This document shows, piece by piece, positions 1-8,396 of a DNA stretch of 15,657 bases. This DNA comes from Euperipatoides rowelli (taxonomy: Eukaryota; Onychophora; Udeonychophora; Euonychophora; Peripatopsidae), in assembly GCA_003024985.2 (NCBI GenBank), contig PXIH01S0008302.1; one strand, written 5' to 3'. The notes under the pieces are model-generated. The model did no database searches. It was not told the origin of the DNA and saw only the letters and a program-made list of their open reading frames with translations. A program made the translations under genes and the position numbers. Each line of letters opens with the position of its first letter. Positions within the stretch are counted from its first letter, which is position 1.

Positions 1-814
1 TATATCTTTCATGCTATGTCTGGCCTTGATAGGTATTATCTATTCATCCACAGATTGATGTCTCTCTGATTGATATGTCAAAGCGGGATTTGAAATGATC
101 AATGAGGGGTTGGACCTTATGACAACGATTATATACTGGCTCACCCTGTTTTTTCAATGTAGAATTATTGTTGAAGTGTAGGTAACTGAGAAGTTCTTCA
201 AAACGATTTATTGACATTGAAGATGCTACAATATGTTGAGTTGTAAAAGACCAGTAGAGTCTATGGTTAGGGAGATGGACCACTGACATGTACAAAACCA
301 TTCCAATTACTATGTAGAGCTCTTCCTTTGTTGTTAGTTTAATGGGAACCTTCCTGTTGCTCTCATGAGCTTTCTGTGTAAAGTACAGATTTGTTTGAAA
401 AACGATCTGCTCCATGATGTCATTGTTCAGATATAGTCTTAAAAATTATAACGGTGGAGATAATTTATTTAGAAATGCAGCATACTCTGGTTTCAAAAAT
501 AGTGAAATTTCATCTATTTCAGGTCCATGTGGAAGTTCTTGCTTTTTCCAGATATATGTTGGCTTAGCTTTTCTATGCTTTGAGGTACCTGCTGGTTGTA
601 TATTATCATTGTTGTTGTCTGAGCTGTTAGATTCTTCATTGGAGTCATCAGAATCAGAAGTGTCGGATTCCTGAAATGAGTCATCAGCATTGAAGTAATT
701 TTCAATTAAATCATCATCATCATCATCACTGTCTTCATCACTGAGATTGATGTCACTGTCTTCACTGTTTATTGAGATGATGTCAGGCAAATGGTTTTTT
801 TTCCATAGAAACGC
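1..814 (-). pseudogene. piggyBac transposase, N-terminal part, broken
   Basis: Read on the minus strand, 790-449 encodes a very acidic Ser/Asp/Glu-rich N-terminus typical of piggyBac transposases. A TAA stop at 446-448 interrupts the frame, which then continues unchanged to 47. That second part contains QTNLY, a hydrophobic helix, LPNHRLYWS and RFEELLSYLHFNNN, the hallmark start of the DDE_Tnp_1_7 domain. Near 55-80 the frame shifts: the expected SVDE motif with the first catalytic Asp is encoded at 43-54 in another frame and is followed at once by TAG (40-42). There is no in-frame ATG upstream. An ATG at 804-806 is out of frame across an A8 run, and a strong splice acceptor (TTTTTTAG) ends at 815. 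Known: the family cuts and pastes at TTAA. Inferred: this copy cannot make a working enzyme. Confidence 0.85.
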
Positions 815-1176
815 CTAAAAAATTTAAAAAAAATTACATAAATACAGTAATTTCATATAAACATCATAATTATGATGATTTAAGTAATATATGATATATA
901 GCCTATACAGTATATGATTGTATTGTAAAGCATATGTGTGTAATCATTATGCACGACATACCAGTGTTATGAGTATTATTTAAAATAAAAAACAATTGTC
1001 AACTTTATTATAAAAGCAGTAATGGTAGCCAACTTTTGTATGGAAAAATTATCATCCTTTTAAATGACAACTTTAAACAAACTTCATTTTGAATTATTTG
1101 CTAAAATTAAATTATGAGTAAAGTATTCCATATGATAACTTCTGCAGTACTCACATTTAGAAACATATAAAGACAT

Positions 1177-1184
1177 ACCCTGAC
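1177..1184. repeat. 8-bp target site duplication, left copy
   Basis: ACCCTGAC is identical to 1968-1975 and directly abuts the terminal inverted repeat of the hAT-like element. Confidence 0.8.
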
Positions 1185-1967
1185 CATGGCCCCCACATCT
1201 TTTCTGGGGCCCTGTTGCCAGGCACTGTGGCGGGCCTCCAATTTTTTAGCAATAATTTATTTTATGAACACAGCTTCTTTAGCGCCCCGCGTCTGACCAG
1301 TGACCCTAGATCTGGTAAAGAAAAGCTCATCAAGTCCTAACAAAAAACCTCGGTCTTTTCCTTAATAAATAATAGCTTGTAATCTTATACGCATTTCACT
1401 GCCAGTCATAGGCCCTAGGGTTATTATGAAACTGTAAACATTAACATTATAATGTACACCCATTTTTTAAAAAAAGAGAAAGGATTAAGTAATAATCATG
1501 CAAATAATTCCAAAATTGGAGTACATACTGACTACAAACGATGGATTTATTCTTATGCTTCACAACACTACACAAGACAGATACATTTTGTTGTGTGTTC
1601 TCTTACGAAAAGCTTTTTAAAAAAGAATGCTTGGATCCAGGTGAAGAAGCACTTTCTTTCCTTCTCACATGAACAAGAATACATTCAATCTCATGAATTC
1701 CAAGGCAAGAAACACCCTCCTCATTGATCTGATATATAAATAGAAAAATTAAATATTTCCTAAGAAAATGAGAAATAATAAAGGAATGGCGTCAACATAT
1801 GCTTTAAGTTAAGCTTGAAATTATCTGTTGGCAATTTTTGTCCAACGATTATAGCCTAAATATAATTTTTATAAAAGATATTAAAAACAAAGTTTCCACC
1901 CCAGGCCCCTAAAGGGCTCAGACCCTGTTGCTCTGGCAACACTAGCAACACCCTTGTGGGGGCCATG
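1185..1967. mobile_element. hAT-like non-autonomous element nested in the piggyBac element
   Basis: Both ends carry the same 13-bp inverted repeat, CATGGCCCCCACA (1185-1197 and the reverse complement at 1955-1967). It is flanked by a perfect 8-bp direct repeat ACCCTGAC (1177-1184 and 1968-1975). An 8-bp target duplication and a terminus starting CANGG are typical of the hAT superfamily. The ends are GC-rich against an AT-rich interior, and a subterminal hairpin GTTGC-TCTG-GCAAC lies at 1927-1940. The 783-bp interior has a 91-codon plus-strand frame (1452-1727) with no recognisable domain, so the element is taken to be non-autonomous. The unmutated target duplication suggests it is younger than the decayed piggyBac copy it interrupts. 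Confidence 0.82.
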
Positions 1968-1975
1968 ACCCTGAC
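1968..1975. repeat. 8-bp target site duplication, right copy
   Basis: ACCCTGAC is the partner of 1177-1184 and directly follows the right terminal inverted repeat. Confidence 0.8.
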
Positions 1976-2207
1976 CAAAAGTATACCTCAACTGTCTGAT
2001 GTACATATTTGTGCACACATGGCTTAGGCCTACATCATTTTTATACTGTAGTTACCATTTTTATTTTTTACCTATTTTGTCTGCCCAAATTTAAGTAAGT
2101 ATTTAAAATATTGTTAATATTGATCTATATTCTATTAAGAATAAAAATACATACCAAAACCAATAAAATATATCCTATAATACATAAAAATAAAGTGTTA
2201 TTTTTAC

Positions 2208-2236
2208 CTTGTCTTAAATGTGAAGTTTCCTGCCAT
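2208..2236 (-). pseudogene. possible first coding exon of the piggyBac transposase
   Basis: On the minus strand an ATG at 2236 opens a short frame that reaches AAG followed by GTAAAAAT, a plausible splice donor (exon end 2208, intron start 2207). The matching acceptor TTTTTTAG at 815-817 precedes the transposase exon, giving a proposed intron at 815-2207. Joined this way the frame is one base out from the acidic transposase frame, and a length change in the A8 run at 797-804 would account for it. This is an inference from splice signals only, and other donors are possible. Confidence 0.35.
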
Positions 2237-2367
2237 TTTGAATGGACTTTGATCACTTGAGCACACCTGAGCCATCTACTGACAAGAAAAATAACTAAAC
2301 TTGGCCATTTAGGTTCATGGTATAAAAATAAATTTTCTAAGTATTGAGAGAAAATATTTTGTATAGT

Positions 2368-2406
2368 CCACATACAGTATGTGGACAACAGGGGCTAAAG
2401 GGTTAA
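2368..2406 (-). repeat. piggyBac 5' terminus, TTAA target site and subterminal palindrome
   Basis: The plus strand reads GGGGCTAAAGGG followed by TTAA (2403-2406). On the minus strand this is TTAA then CCCTTTAGCCCC. Eleven bases inside this lies CCACATACAGTATGTGG (2368-2384), a 17-base near-perfect palindrome. piggyBac elements commonly carry such subterminal inverted repeats. Confidence 0.75.
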
Positions 2407-5019
2407 AACCTGTATTGATTTAAATTATTATTTATTTAGCCAAATCAACATATAATAATGATGCCACTCCTCCCGATTCATTGTTGGACAGTAACATGGT
2501 TTAGAATAGGATACATAATATATAATTATAACAATAAAATTCAGTTAAAACTAAACAAACCAATCAGGAATATAAAAATAGAAGTTAATAAGCACTTAAA
2601 AAGTTATTCTGGTAACGCTTAATATAGTCTAAAGAAAGATGAAGAATTACTCAAGCCTACATATTTGGGATTAAAATATGATGGGTGGATAAGATTGTGC
2701 AGACTAGTGTATATGTTTATGAAATAATGTGCAAATAAAATAAAATTAATACCGATATGTTATATATGTAGAAAACACGCCAAAGCGTTTTCGGTAAAAT
2801 GGCTAAGTAACGCATAAAGTACAAGTTATTTTAATATTTTTTTGTTTTTTTTTTAATTACTGTACAGTATTTATGTTTAATCAATGTTACAGTATATCTT
2901 ATGGCAATTCAACTGGCGGTTTCATATAGAAAACTGGAGATGGGGGAAGAAAGGTGTTTAAAAAAAAAGATTTAAAAAAATGGTTTTGCCCTCCATCCAC
3001 CCCCCTCTTAATTTCGTCCTGCAATGTCCATGGGCGATACTGAAAAACAAATGGAAAATATCTGAACAAAGCAAAAGAAAACACTTGGAGGACATAGACA
3101 GAAAATTGGTAAATGCAGAATTTGAGGAACGAGTGATTGATTGAATATCAAGATGTAAAAAAAAGACTGCTTCATTTTAAAAAAAAAAAAAGATTTAAAG
3201 AAACGGCTGTTGAATTGTTTCATAAGAAATAAGAACATTTTATTTTAAATAACTCCATTAAAACAAGAAAAAAAAGGGATATGGAGGCAAGACAAAAATT
3301 GGGTTATAGAATTGATTTTAAGAGATAATTACTTAGATTATGATAAGGGACTTGAAGCCTTGGGTCTGGAATTTTTATGTCAATGCAGGAAATAACCTGA
3401 TGGTTGGATTTGAAGAAAAAATAATAATAGGCCTAATTAAATCCACCCCGCCCCCAAATTTCTTCAAAATTCTCATTAAATACATCTACTATGTTAACAA
3501 GAAATGTTCAAAAACTTTAATATACCATTTGTAAGAACTGCAAAGGTTGGATAAATCGATTAATTTGATAATAATAATGTACAATATAATAAAAATTTGT
3601 TCTGCATACCCAAATTAATGTAAAGTAAAAAAAAAAAAGGAAAATTGTATAAAATTTTGGTTTTTATATTATCCATCATATAATATGTATCCCAATCTTT
3701 GAATTATTACCTTGTAATATCTCTCACATCCAGAAATGGGCTAGGGAGATGATTCATAATTAATAATTATAATTTTTTTTTATGCTAGTTTAGCCTATAT
3801 ATTTACTAAATTGTATTTAATAAACATTATACATAAAGGTAAAAAAAAAATCCTTATATAACTTTTCTTAATTTTTTTTTATAGGTAGGCTACATTTTTA
3901 ATACCTTATTTGAAAATTATTATATTGTAGCTGGAGCTTAAATAGTATCCTGGGCTTGAACTTCAACCAGGCACTTATGTAATCTTTAAATTGTATCATG
4001 TAAAATGGTGAATGACTGATTCAAATAGACCAACTTTTTTTTTAATGTTCAATTTTGTACTTATTGGCTTATTATACAATTAATCTGTGCAGCAAACATC
4101 ACACAAATTACTTCAGAAATAACTGTTGGCTAGGCTGAAGGAAATAAGGAAAAAACGATCAAAAATTATTAAGCCAATTTACTCTAATTATACATTTGGA
4201 GCATAATTATTATTTAAACCATAGATCTATGTTTAAACTAATTGGAGTAAAAATTAGGACTTTAAACATAGAATAAGACTACTTTGATTGGCTGCTTTTA
4301 GAGTAATCTGTGCAGATTAGTTTGTAATCCAGCTGCTAGTCTTATTATAGCCTACTTATGATAATTGACTAACTCAAAACTGTTCCTCCTCTTTGTTCTA
4401 AAAGGTCTTTTTTTTCAGTTTATGGCTTATGTTAATCGATCATTTAGTTATGGTTTCTATAATTACAGTATTATTAATGAACTAGTTCACAAAAGCTTAC
4501 TCTCCCAAGTCATTCATTCACAGTGAGTCATTTGCAATTAAACTAGCTTAATGCAGGTCATCAGTTAATTTTTGTAACCTTGAATTGGTACTTCAATGCT
4601 AAATTTCTTGTGTCAGTAATTTGTGTGGACATTTTGATTATGGTGGGGTGAACAGACAGCTCTTTTCTCATGAGTGAGGAGTGAACACTAAAGATCATGT
4701 GTTATTCAAAATGAACTACTAATTCATGAACACCCACCACTACAATCACTTACTGAATTTATGAGTGTGGCTCAATTTCTACGTCTCTACTTTTCACCTC
4801 AAAACTTTTTCCGTCGAGTAAATTAACCCTATAATAATGGTGGACGCATATTTGTGCTTCCATATTATTATGATAAGTGCATCATTAAATGATAAAATTT
4901 ATAGCAGACATATTTACTTTCACTTGTACCTTACATTAAAGACTGAGTAAATTAGACAACTGACGAAGTTCAACTCATAATTGAACCTCACTTTCAAGCT
5001 TCACAAGAGCAGCAATTAT
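2407..5019. other. AT-rich non-coding stretch, no gene recognised
   Basis: The open frames here are short, low-complexity and without recognisable motifs. The stretch has many A and T homopolymers and frequent TAGGCCTA-like words. Inverted repeats at 4171-4345 are listed separately. No RNA gene or splice pattern is convincing. Confidence 0.6.
4171..4345. repeat. cluster of imperfect inverted repeats
   Basis: TTACTCTAATTA (4179-4190) pairs with TAATTGGAGTAA (4239-4250) with one mismatch. They enclose the imperfect palindrome TTTAAACCATAGATCTATGTTTAAA, centred near 4225. Next come ATAAGACTA (4273-4281) with TAGTCTTAT (4337-4345), and between them TAATCTG-TG-CAGATTA (4304-4319). This could be a decayed MITE or nested hairpins. 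No target duplication was found. Confidence 0.45.
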
Positions 5020-5835
5020 ATTTACTCTCAGAGAGACATCAAAATTGATGTTCACTTTTCTAGTTTTAAGAGAAAAAATTTTCTATATTGCACCCATCAA
5101 AGTTGTTTCTCTACTTCCTAATTTTAAGACAAATTTCTGCTATATATATATATATATATGACTTGACAGAGACATCATAGTTGATTGTTCACTTCCAGGT
5201 TCTAAGAGAAATTTTATTCTATATTGAACTTTTACAGAGAAATCCAAGTTGATTCTCTACTTCCTGTTCTAAGAGAAATCTCTTCTATATAGGACACTTG
5301 ACAGAGACATCAAAGTTGATCCTCTACTTCCTGTTCTAGGAGAAATTTCTTCTCTAAACGACAGTTGACTGAGACATCAAAGTTGATTTTTCACTTCTTG
5401 GTTCTAAGAGAAATTTTCTTCTCTATCAGACTCTGACAGAGACATCAAAGTTGATTCTCTACTTCCTGGTTCTAAGAAAAAAATTCTATATCAGACTAAC
5501 AAGAGACATCAAAGTTAATTTTTCACTTCCTGGTTCTAAGAGAAATTTTCCTCTATATCAGACTCAGAGAGACAACAAAGTTGATTCTCTACTTCCTGAT
5601 TCTAAGAAAAGAATTATTCTATATCAGACTGACATAGACATCAAAGTTGATTCTCCACTTCCTGGTTCTAATAGTAATTTCCCTCTATATTAGACCGACA
5701 GGGACATCAAAACTGATTCTCAACTTCCTGGTTCTAAAAGTAATTTTCCTCTATATCGGACTCAGAGAGACAATAAGGATTTTGAGATTCTCTACTTCAT
5801 GGATCTAAGAGAAAATTTATTTTCTCATTTATAAA
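5020..5835. repeat. minisatellite, about 12 copies of a 66-67-bp unit
   Basis: A core like GACATCAAAGTTGATTCTCT, followed by ACTTCCTGGTTCTAAGAGAA, recurs with its GACATC-equivalent at 5035, 5093, 5171, 5239, 5306, 5373, 5441, 5505, 5571, 5637, 5703 and 5769. Spacing is 64-68 bp over most of the array. It is 58 then 78 bp at the left, where a TA dinucleotide run (5141-5159) is inserted. Copies at both edges are more diverged. The period of 66 is divisible by three, so an open frame at 5451-5693 repeats every 22 codons, which looks incidental. Confidence 0.9.
5141..5159. repeat. (TA)n microsatellite
   Basis: A run of alternating T and A lies inside the second minisatellite unit and lengthens the spacing to the next copy. 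Confidence 0.9.
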
Positions 5836-6303
5836 TTTGAAAAGTATGCAAATGAGTAGAAGTGTCTCTGGAATAAATATGCTCTACATATAACTTGATA
5901 TAAGATGCAAACCCTAACTTTAAAACTTAGGAAGAGCATTTCTACATGGATATCAGAAATCACTCTCTGCAGGATAATAATTAGTATATAAATTACTTAG
6001 ACATATAAATTGTAACATTACTTTATGATTTTTTAATTGTTACACTATCTTATATAATTCCGACTTGCCCTAACTTTTTACATCAGCATACAGTGCTTGA
6101 TAATTTTCTTATACTGTATTATACAAGCAGACAATATTTTCCTGCTTAGATTAAAATATACTTTAAGAAACAGAGAATATAATAAATGTAAGTATTTATC
6201 TTATTATTATTCGGCTTATTATTAGTAGTAGTAGTACTTATTTAGTGTATTAATTTGATGTATGCATTAGCGCAAAGCAGATGATATTGTTAAGGTTTAG
6301 ATT
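5836..6303. other. AT-rich spacer, nothing recognised
   Basis: There is no coding frame of note. A short TAGTAGTAGTAG run lies near 6225-6236. No terminal repeats or RNA features are visible. Confidence 0.6.
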
Positions 6304-6363
6304 AGAATATACATTATTATGATAGTATATACATTAATATGATAGAATATACATTATTATGAT
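6304..6363. repeat. three tandem copies of a 20-bp unit
   Basis: AGAATATACATTATTATGAT occurs at 6304-6323 and 6344-6363, and a copy with two differences (AGTATATACATTAATATGAT) lies between at 6324-6343. It sits directly beside the 25-bp inverted repeat starting at 6366. Confidence 0.9.
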
Positions 6364-6365
6364 AT

Positions 6366-6607
6366 CACTGTGTTAATTACAGTCATTTTGGACAGGTTTT
6401 TATATGTACAGTACGCTCAATACTCTTATTTTCTTTTTTCTGGGGGAAATTGTTCAGCTGGGAAATGACAGAGGAGAGAAAGTCAATTGATTGGCAATAG
6501 GGGTGGTGAACCAATTTTTTTCCATTATTGTCTTATTACAATAGTAGTTGGATTATTATTAGGTTATTATTAGATCGTGTTTCAAAATGACTGTAATTAA
6601 CACAGTG
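6366..6607. repeat. 242-bp segment bounded by perfect 25-bp inverted repeats
   Basis: The left arm 6366-6390 begins CACTGTGTTAATTACAGTCA. It is the exact reverse complement of the right arm 6583-6607, which ends TGTAATTAACACAGTG. Each arm holds a small internal palindrome (ACTGT...ACAGT). The interior is a G-rich module related to two further copies downstream. The arms suggest MITE termini, but no clear target duplication flanks them. Confidence 0.75.
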
Positions 6608-7080
6608 CCATCTATGCTCGGCACGGAACTATTTTTAGAAACTTTTAGTGGTGTTTATCTTAGACAAAAAAAAATCTTTGGTGTAACGAGCTTAAACAAA
6701 AAAAATGTTTGATGCCCTTGGAACGAGCTTATTCGCTAGTTATTACTATTATTAGTCATTTTTGAAGGTATTTCGACAGACAGACTTAAGCTCAGTACTG
6801 TTATTTTTTTAATTCTGTGGAAATAATTATGGGACAAGAGGGAGGAGAGAAAGCTAGTNGGGGGGGGGGGGGTGGAGTGGGGATGGCGATAGTTATTAAT
6901 TTTTGACAGGTTATTATATATACAGTAAGATTAGTCAGTTTCTTTATGATGGAGAAATCTTTCAGCATTAGAGAAGATTATGGTACAATTGTGAGAAGGA
7001 GAGATGGTTAGTTGGGAGGGGGGGGGGGATATGGGGGTGGTGACAAAGTTGTTCCAATCATTTCCTTGTTATTATTTAGT
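6385..7080. repeat. three diverged G-rich modules (about 135-180 bp each)
   Basis: Modules at about 6385-6560, 6755-6890 and 6900-7080 share an order of words: (G)ACAGGTT with TATATGTACAGTA-like sequence, a CTCAGTACTNTTATTT-like segment, a GGAAAT segment, GAGGAGAGAAAG, a G-run, GGGGTGGTGA, then a TTATTATT tail. The first and third are closest and the middle one is the most diverged. Alignment was by eye, so boundaries are approximate. Confidence 0.6.
6859..6872. other. undetermined base next to a poly-G run
   Basis: An N at 6859 directly precedes about a dozen G residues, so the length of this run is not reliable. Further single Ns are at 10704, 10710 and 12490. Confidence 0.9.
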
Positions 7081-7660
7081 ACACTTATTATTATTCTGTT
7101 TCAGACACATGTATAACTCTTAATCTTAGTTAGAGCCCATTAAGTCATCTCTCAACAGGCTTTTCATTTAGTTGCAATATATTTTAAATTAAAATTCTTA
7201 TGAAATTAAATATTGAATGTTACATGATCCACTCATTACTAATATTTACAGTAAATACTAAATATTCTAAATTTTCAAAAGCAGTGCATAATTATCTTAG
7301 TGCTAACAATGAACGGAAACAATTTTTTATTCTCTTAGATCTAAAGTGTTGCTTGTTGAAACTCGTAAAGTCAAAGTCATCTTATACAAAATAATTTATA
7401 TTTACTTTATTTATTCCAAAGTAATGTATAAGGCCAGGTTATAAAAGTTAAATTTAATGGTATTTCCAATTTTTAAATATTTTTTTATTGTGGCATTTAT
7501 TGTACTGATAATTTTGTTCAATTTGATGCAATTTGCATCACTACAACAGAACAAGAAATAGGGAAAAATATAACCAGTAGGGTGGTAATTAGAAATTTTC
7601 AATCATCTGATTCTAGTCAAACAAAATATTTTTTCCCATGCAGTTAATCTAGGAGTGAAA
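7081..7660. other. AT-rich spacer, no gene recognised
   Basis: Two short open frames (7200-7394 plus, 7411-7602 minus) have AT-driven composition and no recognisable motif. The part left of 7663 may belong to the transposon ending there. Confidence 0.5.
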
Positions 7661-7667
7661 GGGTTAA
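7640..7667 (-). mobile_element. isolated piggyBac-type terminus (possible MITE end)
   Basis: On the minus strand TTAA (7664-7667) is followed by CCCTTTCACTCC and then AGATTAACTGCATGGG. This matches the TTAA plus CCCTTT pattern of the terminus at 2402, but the sequence inside differs. No transposase and no convincing partner terminus were found in the window, so this is either one end of a decayed non-autonomous element or chance. Confidence 0.4.
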
Positions 7668-8328
7668 ATGTTATCTACCATTTAATCCAGATGATTTGAA
7701 ACCAAAAAGAACAAAAATTGCAAAATAAATCTGAATGTAATTATTAGATAAAGATCTAACAACTAAATAAGATAAGCCTATGTATATCGAAGAGTGCCCT
7801 CAAAGGGCGTCCCACCAAATTAGTGCAGCACCCCTATTTCTCAACCAAAGTTAGGTAAATTTTGCCATTGTTAACAAGTGCACTGTCACCAAACTTAAAT
7901 TTTATCACTCTGAAAGAAATCTAAAGTGTACCATGCAACTGTGTCCCCTAGTTTTTACATCATCTAAGGTTCAGGAGATTGTTACCATGTAACCCAAAAT
8001 AAGAGCACTGTTTTGAAAATTCGTTTAAATAATTCTGATTCTAGCCAATCAAATGTGCTTAAGCAGTTTTGCAATGCATTGTGGTAAATCTAAGGTTCAT
8101 TAGAATGGAGCCGAATATGGGTGCTACCGCCTTTCCCCCCTCGAACAAATGAAAAGCGATCCTGAACACTTGAACGGCATTCTAGGGTGATTTTAAATCA
8201 ATATTCACAATTCCGAACTCTCCACACACACTATCAATTGTTCAGATTTTCAAGTTAATTGTATACACAAGGGAAAATGCATAAGGTATCAATCTGGAAC
8301 CATAATTTTTTTTATACCCAAAAAATAT
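7668..8328. other. non-coding stretch downstream of the host gene
   Basis: No open frame of note. A small hairpin GCCCT-CA-AAGGGC lies near 7797-7808. The sequence is less AT-rich than most of the window and may be an unrecognised repeat. Confidence 0.5.
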
Positions 8329-8334
8329 TTTATT
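8329..8334 (-). terminator. polyadenylation signal AATAAA of the host gene
   Basis: The minus strand carries AATAAA about 65 bases downstream of the stop codon at 8397-8399, in a T/A-rich context. It is the first match after the stop and gives a short 3' UTR. Confidence 0.6.
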
Positions 8335-8396
8335 TTTTACCTACATTTAAAATAATTTAATATGAGTAGTCACAATGAGTATAGTTCTAAAACAGT

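Larger units (their letters stand above)
1..2402 (-). mobile_element. piggyBac-like DNA transposon, 5' portion, truncated by the window edge
   Basis: The element reads right to left. Its right boundary is a TTAA tetranucleotide at 2403-2406, next to a minus-strand terminus beginning CCCTTTAGCCCC, which is the usual arrangement for the piggyBac superfamily (TTAA target, CCC-starting inverted repeats). A palindrome at 2368-2384 lies just inside the end. The transposase remnant is at 1-814 in the matching orientation. The 5' part is enlarged by a nested hAT-like element at 1185-1967. The 3' half of the transposase and the other terminus lie outside the window. The superfamily assignment rests on both transposase similarity and terminus structure. 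The exact family is unknown. Confidence 0.82.

Noticed and set aside
414-674. 86-codon plus-strand frame
   Set aside because: It lies opposite the acidic transposase region. Its Ser/Glu-rich tail is the complement of Asp/Ser codons.
514-705. 63-codon minus-strand frame overlapping the acidic region
   Set aside because: It is an alternative frame of the same piggyBac N-terminal sequence, with no motif of its own.
1452-1727. 91-codon plus-strand frame inside the hAT-like element
   Set aside because: No recognisable domain or transposase motif, and no supporting start context. It could be chance in AT-rich DNA.
2125-2388. 87-codon minus-strand frame next to the piggyBac terminus
   Set aside because: It begins in the terminal palindrome and runs through a probable splice donor. 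The hydrophobic tail comes from AT-rich intron sequence.
2899-3238. Two overlapping Phe-rich minus-strand frames
   Set aside because: They are translations of A-runs on the plus strand and show no domain.
4823-4845. TTAACCCTATAATAATGG as a piggyBac terminus
   Set aside because: It matches only TTAA plus CCCT, with no paired end and no transposase. It is mentioned only as a weak partner candidate for 7664.
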